DNA from: Limnoperna fortunei | Lineage: Eukaryota; Mollusca; Bivalvia; Mytilida; Modiolidae | Length of the DNA stretch: 64,000 nucleotides | NCBI GenBank assembly: GCA_944474755.1 | Contig: OX104123.1 | Span: forward strand, 67,077,898 to 67,141,897 | Reading direction: 5' to 3' | Part shown: one piece after another, positions 56,478-64,000 of the stretch | Position numbering within the stretch: the first letter of the stretch is position 1 | Layout of the letters: each line of letters begins with the position of its first letter | Notes under the pieces: model-generated | Database searches by the model: none | What the model was told of the DNA's origin: nothing | The model's input: only the letters and a program-made list of their open reading frames with translations | Program-made: the position numbers and the translations under genes

Positions 56478-56486
56478 TTATTTATA
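56478..56486 (-). promoter_or_regulatory. TATAAATAA box abutting the start codon
   Basis: On the minus strand TATAAATAA ends immediately before ATG 56477. The same arrangement precedes the genes starting at 57025 and, as TATAATTAA, at 57799. Confidence 0.45.
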
Positions 56487-57025
56487 AGAGCATGCCGAGC
56501 AAGGGGATATTCTTAAATGGACTATCGGGTCCTAAGATCAGGCCGGAGCCATCGTGGAACTGCCGACCCTGCTTCAAGTAGAGCCCATCCCTCTGGACGA
56601 TTCGTGCGGTTGAAGGTTTCAGGTAGAGACCATTCCCGCTGGGTTGCACGGTGCAGACGCATCCACCACGTTTCAAGTACAACCCGGAACCGACTGCTTT
56701 GGATACGGCGGCATTACCTAAGCCACTGAAAGCCCATGGGAAGAGCCCTCGCAGCCAGACCGGCCAGCATGGGTAGGAAACCCCCCACATTCTGCACGTT
56801 CGCCTTCAACTGAGTGGTGCTCATCTTCAGAGTCATACCACCGGTACCCTTCTGCAAGAGCTTGGAGATCTTTTGGATCTGCTGCGAGGAGAGCATCATC
56901 TTGTGGTCGCCTTGCAAGTTCGCGTGGGACAGACGAATGGCGATCGGGCAGCCTTTCTTCACGACCCGCTGGAGCTTATCTGCCTGACCTTTCGTCAAGC
57001 TCAAACCGTATTCGGAATAACTCAT
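56482..57025 (-). pseudogene. Polinton-like minor virion protein (pX/pVI-like), frameshifted
   Basis: ATG at 57025-57023. The first ~80 residues (MSYSEYGLSLTKGQADKLQR, IRLSHANLQGDHKMMLSS) precede a glycine-rich hydrophobic helix (GGFLPMLAGLAARALPMG). A frameshift near 56725 shifts the remainder, which holds repeated GxGLYLK motifs (GSGLYLKRGG, GNGLYLKP, DGLYLKQGG-like) and a C-terminus SPFKNIPLLGMLL. A polar N-terminus, an amphipathic membrane-active helix and GLYLK repeats define a small virion protein common in Polinton/adintovirus-like elements, often compared with adenovirus core/membrane-lytic proteins. The comparison is by pattern only. Confidence 0.6.
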
Positions 57026-57034
57026 TTATTTATA
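57026..57034 (-). promoter_or_regulatory. TATAAATAA box abutting the start codon
   Basis: Minus-strand TATAAATAA ends immediately before ATG 57025. Its final TAA (57028-57026) may also be the stop of the upstream gene, so genes would abut without a gap. Confidence 0.45.
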
Positions 57035-57799
57035 CTTCGCGAAGATGAAAACAAATGGTGAGATTCTCACCCTGAGATCGAAGGGGATTCCGTTCTGATC
57101 GGTGAGATAGGTTTCCATACGATTGATGGTTCGCAAAGTCATGGCAAGTGCACTAGATTTTGGGGGGTCTGAAGGTTCTTCATGCCCGGGTCCACGTCGG
57201 GGAAAAAACTGTAGATGGTGGACTGCTAGGTACCATCCACGTAACTTCCATGGATGATGTCGCTATTCACCAGAATGCTGTTGATGCTGATGATGTTGAC
57301 GATGTGATCACCCTCTGTGTAACCGTTCGTGCCCCGGTCATGAGCGTAGAACTTGCGGCTCGAAGCTCAGCATGCTGTTGATGCTATTTTCGACGTTGAA
57401 GTCCACTTGATAATCTCTGGCGAGGGTTAGAGTGGCTTTCAGAGTCGCGCGGTAGGCGTTGAGAATGATCTTGGTCTTGTGACCGTTGAATCGCAGTTGT
57501 CGCTGAATCTCATTGTTGATGTCTTCAATGCCATAGGACCCGGTACTCAGTGCGATGGGAAACCAGTCGGCACCACCGTCCGAGGAGTAGCGGAAGGAAT
57601 TGTTACCCGCATGGATATTAGGAAAAGAGTAGTACGTCTCCAGATTGACCAAAGCCATCTCGTAACTTTTTCCCTCGCGCAGTTGCAGGGGTGGGTTGAA
57701 TTGGGTGAGAATTCGGCTTTGGTTGTCGGACACAATGAAAGAAAACCCCTGCTTGGGGGCAGTATTCTCAACGACTCGCTGCAGAAGATCTTGATTCAT
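57026..57799 (-). pseudogene. Polinton-like minor capsid (penton-type) candidate, disrupted
   Basis: ATG at 57799-57797. The first ~150 residues are open: QGFSFIVSDNQSRILTQFNP, SYEMALVNLETYYSFPNI, then GSYGIEDINNEIQRQLRFNG. A frameshift near 57345, an in-frame TAG at 57226-57228 and a further shift near 57170 break the rest, but conserved-looking stretches persist (HIVNIISINSILVNSDIIHG, TIYSFFPDVDPGMKNLQ). The beta-rich pattern, length (~240-250 codons) and position next to the GLYLK gene fit a structural virion protein of Polinton-like elements. I call it a minor-capsid candidate without certainty. Confidence 0.5.
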
Positions 57800-57808
57800 T
57801 TAATTATA
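57800..57808 (-). promoter_or_regulatory. TATAATTAA box abutting the start codon
   Basis: Minus-strand TATAATTAA directly before ATG 57799, a variant of the two downstream boxes. Confidence 0.4.
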
Positions 57809-57839
57809 CTAGAATACGACTTATCCTCTGACCGTCAGA

Positions 57840-58084
57840 CTAGAACTGAAGAATCCTATCAGAGATTACGAGGGCAAACGCTTGAGTATTGGCTGGCACA
57901 TTACGCTCGAATTCGGCGCGGATCTGAATGTCGACCATGGACTCTTTCAGCCGCTCGGACTGATGACTCACGTCGATGACGAACAGTGGGTACAGGTCGA
58001 TGAAATCATTGGGGTCCGACAGCATCTTCAGTACGTAGAGGCAAAAAAGACCGCACACCACGTCCCCGCGATGCTGCAGCTCAT
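57840..58084 (-). pseudogene. Polinton-like relic: adenain-type protease tip joined to a second virion protein tail
   Basis: The minus strand opens near 58084 and (one base out of frame with that ATG) reads RGDVVCGLFCLYVLKML. It then runs without a stop into DFIDLYPLFVIDVSHQSERL and VDIQIRAEFERNVPA. The VCGLFC motif looks like the catalytic-cysteine segment of adenovirus-type/ULP1 maturation proteases found in Polintons. The second part looks like the C-terminal region of a different structural protein. A deletion probably fused the two. The histidine part of the protease active site is absent. Confidence 0.4.
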
Positions 58085-58089
58085 CTATA

Positions 58090-59034
58090 TAAATAAATAA
58101 ATAAAAATATATACTATATATACTTTCAGTATAAAATAAACAAGTTAGTTTTCATGTTTTTGAGCGTCTTTGCGACCTGTGACATAATGGAGGTTCCACC
58201 GAGATTATAAATCCAACTGAGATGTCTTCATTGGCTTCATAATTTTCCATATCCCGGAGTTTATGCAACATTTAACAAGATGTGATGTCCTCTCAGTGAT
58301 GTCGATATAGCCTGATATTGGAAAAGTATCTATGTAGAATTAATTTAATATTTAGGTTTGCTGTTTCCGTTAAAACAAACAACGATGAAACCAACCTTTA
58401 TCTATATTATACACCGGTGATGTATTCTACAAAAAGTTCGAAGATTTCCCGTGTTCTATGAGGTGCTCAATTATTTGCTATTGTGTTAGCGCATTCCTCA
58501 GCAAAATCAATAAGTGAATCGTTTTTCATTATTTGAATTGTTATATTTCAACAATCGATGTGCTTATCAGTGTATCGGAATTATGTATTGGATATTGATT
58601 ACCTGTGACAGGTGTTCCATTCAGAAGTCCGTCAACCGTAACGTCCAGACAGTTTTACTTGATGCGTGCAGACTTACATGTTTGTAAAATTAACTTTAAA
58701 GTTTTAAATCAAAATATCAACTGACGAACAGTAAAGATCAATTTATCAATTCATTAGAACTTTAATTGAATTTCAATTTAACTTTATAGTAAATTTTTAG
58801 ATTGTGTATGTTTACTAAATACTACCATGTATTAACATGTCAATTCTGTATTCCAGAATACCTGCACTTTCTAGTATTGACAAGTACTTAAGACGTTTTA
58901 CTTTTGACAAGTGACGGTGAGTATTCATTATTTCATTATCATTTCATTGTTTATTCATATGTAAATATGTTTGTTTATTTTCTATAATTTTCATTTTACC
59001 GATATTTATCGGTGATACTAGTGTACTAGTGATC
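58090..59034 (+). other. Leader of the gypsy relic (possible LTR), unresolved
   Basis: AT-rich sequence between the Polinton-like block and gag. It may contain a 5' LTR, but no second copy is present downstream to prove this and no primer-binding site was identified. Confidence 0.35.
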
Positions 59035-59949
59035 ATGGCTATGGCTAAAGAAGTAGTTCGGGATATTGAGGAACAGCTAGAGGCTGAAGCCGAATTAAGC
59101 GAAAAGGTGTCACAGGCTGACATAGAAAAAATGATAAAGTTTTTACACACATATAGGGTGTCGAAAGGGCATGTACAGGTTCATAGTGCACCCAAAGTTA
59201 AGTCTGAGCTTGCCCCACCTCGACCAACTCCTCTCGTACCTGGTAGAAGTTGTAGTTTTATTCATACTGCTGCTATGAGAGGAAGTCCATTTGTTACTGA
59301 TTCCACCGATAGTCGTGTTTTTCATACTCCAAGGTTCTCGAATTTTTCTGGTGACGAAAAGGGGGATTCGCCATTTGAGAGTTGTAAAATAGAGGTCAGT
59401 TGTGTATTCCAATATCAAGGGTTTACCGATGCTTCTGTGGCTCAGGGACTTAGAATGAAATTGAAAGGTAAAGCACGTAGTTTATTGTTGTCATTACCCG
59501 AGGACCGTACAGGTCAGCAGATAGTAGACAAATTAGAAGGGGTTGATGGTAATGTATTTTCTAGTGAAGCTTTATTAGAGAAATTTTACAAGGCAACACA
59601 ACAATCAAACCAGTCTGTAGCTGAGTATGGAATGGTTTTAGAATCCATAATTCAGCCAGCTGTACAGAAATGTGAGATTAGCAGTGAGGCTAAAAACAGT
59701 ATGCTACGGTGAAAATTTTGGTCGGGGATTTCAGATCCACTACTTAAAAATGCTAATAGGTATAAATTTGATACGATTACTGATTTCGATGAGCTGAGAA
59801 AGGAGATCAGAGCGATCGAGTTAGAGTTGGCTAATTCTTCCATGACAACTAAGGCTCAACATCAGCCTATCAAGACCGATTCAATAAAGCTAGATGATAT
59901 TCTTAAAAAGATGGACAAGATGAGTAAGAGGTTCGAATTATTCGTTTAA
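59035..59949 (+). pseudogene. Ty3/gypsy gag relic with one nonsense codon
   Basis: ATG at 59035. The frame is open to a TGA at 59710-59712 and then stays open in the same frame to 59949. The visible order is an acidic N-terminus, FHTPRFSNFSGDEKGDSPFE (a typical gag capsid entry), then RMKLKGKARSLLLSLPEDR and FYKATQQSNQSVAEYGMVLE. The TGA follows CTACGG within a stretch that continues as capsid, so one CGA-to-TGA change explains it. A frameshift at ~59945 leads into an RGRGRGR basic run. This is recent-looking decay: only single lesions per gene. Confidence 0.7.
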
Positions 59950-60475
59950 ATATTACCGTGGGTCTAATCAAAAACGTTTCAGTCGTGGTAGTGGTTATAG
60001 GGGTCGAGGCCGAGGACGATGTAGTGAACAGAATATAGATCAAGTACAAACTCAGACAACTTCAGGTAATTTAAACTGACAAGTGTCTACAATGCAGGAC
60101 AAATTGGAAATCTTAAGTTTGTTAAACATGGTCCTATATCAGAAGATCATAGAAGTAAAAATATAAGTAACAGCGAGTCATTGTTAGATAGAATGGTCGG
60201 AGAAGGCAAATGAAGAATACGTCTGTGTTAATGACGTAAAAAGTAAGTCTTTACTGGATAGTGGATCGATGGTGCCCACCATTGGTGAGACTGCACTGCA
60301 ACTTCTGAACCCAGTTCCATTAGTTGTGTTCATTTTGTCAGTTAAAGTGGCCGAGGGTACATCTTTACCTTATGCTGGATATGTTGAGGTAAGTGTTAAG
60401 ACTCGTTTTCTCCCCAAGTCTATCTAAGTTCCGTTACTAGTTGTACCTGAAACATATTATAGCAGGTCTGTTCTA
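59945..60475 (+). pseudogene. Ty3/gypsy nucleocapsid and protease relic
   Basis: After the basic GYRGRGRGR segment (~59990-60030) comes a degenerate zinc-knuckle (AGQIGNLKF), stops and small shifts. A retropepsin region follows with SKSLLDSGSMVPTIGETALQ (~60235-60310); DSG is the catalytic triad. GYVEVSVKTRFLPKS then leads into the long pol frame. Confidence 0.65.
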
Positions 60476-61620
60476 TTGGTGATTGGTACCAATGTACTTA
60501 GATGTATGAAATTACTTACTACTGATGAGACACAGAAAGATTTACCATATGCATGGGAATTGGCATTTTCAGCTTTAGAAGCTTGCATTGTTAGTACAGT
60601 AATATCTACTAAAACGAGGCCCCTTAGGGTAAATCCTATGTCAGTGAGGACAGCGTCCGGTATTTGTAAATCACCAACTGGTATACAGTCAGCTGTTACA
60701 GAGAGTATTGAGGGTAGTCGTAGTAGTATTGGTATTTGTCCCAGAGTAGTACATTTGAATTCTACAGGTAAGTGTAAAATACCTGTTAGGGTTTTCAATA
60801 TGACGGGAAGGGTGGTATACGTTAAGCCAAAGTCTATATTATGTGGTTTAAATGAAGTTACAGTTGTAAGTCATGCAGATTTACCAAATACTGAAGGAGA
60901 ACAGACAAAGAAGGAAGAAATAACATCTAAAGGTAAAGTTTTAGAAATGCTTGGAATAGATTTATCACACACAACGGAGAATGTAAAAAGTAAGTTAGAA
61001 GAGTTGATATTGCGATGGCAGTCAGTGTTCTCTACTGGACCGACTGATCTTGGGTATACTACTTTAGTAGAACATGAGATTAAGTTGACAGACAAGTCTC
61101 CATTTAGAGAACCTTACAGACGGATTCCACCTTGTATGTTTGACAAAGTCCGGGAACATATAAGAGAGATGCTAGAAGCTGGGGCTATAAGAGAATCATC
61201 TAGTCCGTTCTCAAGTAATGTTGTCTTAGTACGAAAGCCCGACGGGTCCTTGCGATTTTGTATTGATTATAGAAAATTGAACTCCAGAACTATACGTGAT
61301 AACAGAAGTATACCTAGGGTGTCAGATACACTTGATTGTTTGGCAGGTTCACAGCTTTACAGCAAGATCGACCTTAGATCAGCCTATTGGCAGTGGGGTA
61401 TGAAAGAGGCCGATATACCCAAGACTGCTTTTAATTTAGGTCCACTAGGGTTCTTTGAAGCAGTAAGAGTACCGGTCGGATTGGTAAATGCCTGTGTCCG
61501 ATTTTTCAGAGGCTTATGGAGCGCTGTATGCGCGAGTTGCATTTGTCAGAATGTTTAATTTACCTTGATGATATCGTGATTTTTTCACAGACAGATGTAG
61601 AACATTTTAAATTAAATGTT
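60476..61620 (+). pseudogene. Ty3/gypsy RT relic
   Basis: The frame is open from ~60450 to the stop at 61556-61558. It begins with the end of the protease (VIGTNVLRCMKLL), then a linker and RT: VEHEIKLTDKSPFREPYRRI, SSPFSSNVVLVRKPDGSLRF, CIDYRKLNSRTI, SKIDLRSAYWQ. A frameshift near 61497 diverts the frame. The catalytic block IYLDDIVIFSQ is intact in another frame just downstream (61557-61593). The element then stops: RNase H, integrase and 3' LTR are missing by ~61620. Confidence 0.8.
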
Positions 61621-61752
61621 CTGATTGTAATGTTAATGTCTCAAATTATAGCATGAAACTTCAGGGCTTATGGTACCTATGGTCTTAATTTAAACTTGGT
61701 CACTGTTTGTTATCCTTCTATTTGTGTTGACCGATCGGTTTTCTAACAGTTT

Positions 61753-62172
61753 CTATCTTACCACAGAAATTCTGAATGGATAACATACACCTATGTACAA
61801 CAAACTCCTGAGTAGCTTAGTAGACAACAGCAGTGATCGGTCTAGCAAATCGAAATTCCGATCAGAGGATCTAGCAAAACGTATAAGTTGTAAAAATGCA
61901 CACACCATGCGCTGGAGCTGCTGGAATCTTGCTATCGATGAAAGGTAAATAGACAGTTTTTCTGAGTCTATTTCTAGAAGCAGGTCTAAGCAAGATGCCA
62001 GCATAAGTCTATTGGTGTTGTCTTTAATTTCAAGCTCTCTATGGTAGATTGAACGCAAATACTCACAAAATTTAGCATTGTTTTGGACAAAACACGAATG
62101 TGAAATTAAACGTCGTGGTGAGTGTCTTTTTTTCAGCAAACTTTCTAGAAACTCGGCCTCATAAGAGTACAA
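61753..62172 (-). pseudogene. Reverse-transcriptase relic, possibly Penelope-like
   Basis: A 139-codon minus-strand open segment reads YSYEAEFLESLLKKRHSP, FCEYLRSIYHRELEIKDN, SCLDLLLEIDSEKLS and LDRSLLLSTKLLRSLLY. The YSYEAEF-LL, IYxxELEIKD and S(Y/C)LDLLLEID segments match the RT region of a retroelement family frequent in marine invertebrates. The stretch that should hold the YxDD box, between the first two segments, is deleted. I lean to a Penelope-like origin but am not sure. The open frame is probably residual. Confidence 0.5.
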
Positions 62173-62519
62173 GAAGCAGAGAGAGAATCACAATTATTAT
62201 CCATTTGAATATCAACAGTCCGTCTCTTCCGTATGTACCATTACCAAAAAGCAGCGCATTCATAATGTAAATATCTCACAAACATTTAAACATGGATTGC
62301 TGATAATAAAAGTTTTATACTAAACGTATCCTTTTTACGTATACAATTCATCTTGGTTTTTGTAGTAGTGCCAAGGGCATGAAATGATTCATCATTTAAT
62401 AACAGGAAAAAGTTGCTTTCAGTCCTTACGTGTACATAGTTTCATGTAACTTTTGTGTGTAGTATGGTAAGCCTATTGCGACCCATATTTCAAGTAGCAA
62501 GTAAACAAGAAATCACGAC
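62173..62519. other. Spacer, nothing recognised
   Basis: No coding or repeat signal between the two RT relics. Confidence 0.5.
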
Positions 62520-64000
62520 ATTTTATTTGGAACCACTGCGTTCTTCATCTACACCTACATGATTGACAGAATTGACGACTGTGCAACGGTGTGAACAAAC
62601 TAGTCCCAAAGGAAGAAATTAACCATAATAGAATAAAATATTTATACAGAGTTGAAACCGTTGTTTTATTATTGTGTGTATGGATCAGTGTTTTAAACTG
62701 ATTCAATGCGCTTGCAGATGCAATTCCTGGTGGCAAGGCATTCCAAAGAACTGCAGTGGGAAGAAACTGAATTTGAAATAATCTGGTGATGTGTTGAACA
62801 GTTGATATTGGTGACTATGACTGTGGCAGGTGACAGAAAGTCTTGATGTGTATTATCTTATGTCGTGGTATAGGCGTGGATTTGTGGCAAATAAATTGTT
62901 TGTTATCTTGTAGAGCATCGTTACTTTGACTATATTTCTGCTATTGTCGAGGGTGGATATTTAGAGGTGTTCCAATAACACAGAGCTACCACTCCTGCTG
63001 TTATGTTATCTGCTTGTTATATACCTTGCTGCTCTACGTTGTACTTTCTCTACTTGTATTAGTTTTTGTAGCGCGAGGTGACCAACTTACTAGTGATTTA
63101 TATGCCATTCTTTTAGTTTGTTATTTTTTTATTTGGTAGCTTATTAAGAAACCAAGTATTGTTCCTTTGACGTTATATTGTCAATATGGGCCTACCATCT
63201 CCGATTGAATGTAATGCTGACACATAGATATTGTGCGGTGACAACTGATTCTAGTGTATGGCCCTTAAAGATATAATTGTACTTGTATGGACTTTCATAA
63301 CGGGTAACAAACATAGAATTGCATTTTTCTAGGTTGAATTGCATGCCGCATTGTTATTCTCATTTTGCCATTGAATCCAGATCCGTTTGAAGTCTTTTGT
63401 AGTCAGAGAATTGTTTAAAAGGCATGTAGAGAATACAATCATCGACAAATACGCGTGTTTAAGAAAATGCAGTTGCAGGGAGATCATTTATAAACACTAA
63501 GAATAGGAAGGTCCCAGAACAGAACCCTGGGGAACCCCACTGCAGGGAATTTACAAGAGGTCTACCCATCAAGAACTACCGCTGCATTCTGCTGTCCAGG
63601 AAAGATTATATCCATTCTAGTGTGGAAGATCTTATGCCATTGTTGTCAAGCTTGCAGAGCAGTCGCTTGTGGGGTACCTTGTCAAAAGCCTTAGAAAAGT
63701 CAAGAATTATAAGATCGGTTTGTCTACCTTTATGAAGGTTGCTAGTTATTTCATGGGTGAGTGAGATAAGTTGTGATTCCCAATTTTTCTTTGCCCTTAC
63801 CATGTCTGATGTAATAGTGTTCAAGATGTTTAAGTAAGTTTGACACAACTATATGCTCTAAAACTCTACAGCATATGCAGGTCAGTTTAACTGTTGTAGT
63901 TATTGGGCAGGTATTTCTCACCTTGTTTGAAGACATGGATAACATCAGCTTGTCTCCAGTCAGTTGGTACTTCACCTCTATTAAGAAAAATATTGAAGAA
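62520..64000 (-). pseudogene. LINE (Jockey/CR1-type) ORF2 relic, runs off the right edge
   Basis: On the minus strand, from right to left: LTCICCRVLEHIVVSNLLKH (63975-63840), KGRQTDLIILDFSKAFDKVP and HKRLLCKLDNNGI (63606-63790). Then a mutated FVDDCILYM box (63430-63460), NLEKCNSMFVTR (~63320), and finally LPPGIASASALNQFKTLI near the 3' end (62550-62720). This is the order of blocks 2-7 and the C-terminal tail of a non-LTR RT. Stops and shifts are frequent. It starts beyond the window. Confidence 0.8.

Noticed and set aside
57479..57979. 166-codon plus-strand ORF opposite the capsid-like gene
   Set aside because: Shadow of the minus-strand Polinton-like genes. It crosses two of them and shows no domain pattern of its own.

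Overview
The window is eukaryotic nuclear DNA. It is AT-rich, has spliced genes with GT-AG exons, is crowded with transposable-element relics, and has no bacterial operons or Shine-Dalgarno sites. The mix of repeats (tRNA-headed SINEs with CAAACAAAC or AATCAATCAATC tails, CGCGAAA-type MITEs, Penelope-like and Ty3/gypsy relics, a Polinton-like block) fits a lophotrochozoan, most likely a bivalve mollusc. The phylum is an inference from repeat style, not a proven placement.

Region by region. 0-0.32 kb: end of a Crypton-derived DUF3504-type coding sequence with a frameshift. 0.78-17.8 kb, minus strand: a chain of small exons with matching splice phases. They look like one gene for a type II membrane protein: an acidic, serine-rich cytoplasmic tail built from phase-0 micro-exons, one transmembrane exon, then phase 1-1 exons, two of them Ig-like. 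Its introns hold SINEs, a 1.4 kb foldback element with an apparent target duplication, a pogo-like transposase relic, MITEs and a Penelope-like relic. 22.37-25.08 kb: a 47-bp satellite made from the 5' end (A box) of the tRNA-headed SINE, with 10-unit and 6-unit higher-order periods. 25.28-25.58 kb, plus strand: a terminal exon resembling a death-fold domain, with a polyadenylation signal 400 bp downstream.

29.0-32.0 kb: a 48-bp minisatellite abutting a decayed minus-strand Ty3/gypsy element whose gag is interrupted by a SINE with a target duplication. 32.0-33.3 kb: purine/A-rich low-complexity DNA. 33.3-50.4 kb: the most striking part, a head-to-tail mosaic of near-identical non-coding modules. 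They carry GGCGGCCATTTTGAAA motifs, (AAT)n ends and short stem-loops whose 3' arm is the inverse of a module head. I interpret this as an array of non-autonomous rolling-circle (Helentron/HINE-like) elements. One module copy is split by a 2.7 kb element with 458-bp direct terminal repeats, and the unoccupied site is preserved in a paralogous module 4 kb away.

50.4-64 kb: LINE relics on both strands, another SINE, a 32-bp minisatellite, a GC-richer Polinton/adintovirus-like gene block (55.5-58.1 kb, several genes frameshifted), a plus-strand Ty3/gypsy gag-pro-RT relic (59.0-61.6 kb), a small RT relic and a minus-strand LINE running off the right edge. The only candidates for living host genes are the minus-strand Ig/TM exon chain and the death-fold exon. 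Nearly everything else is mobile-element DNA or its tandem derivatives.
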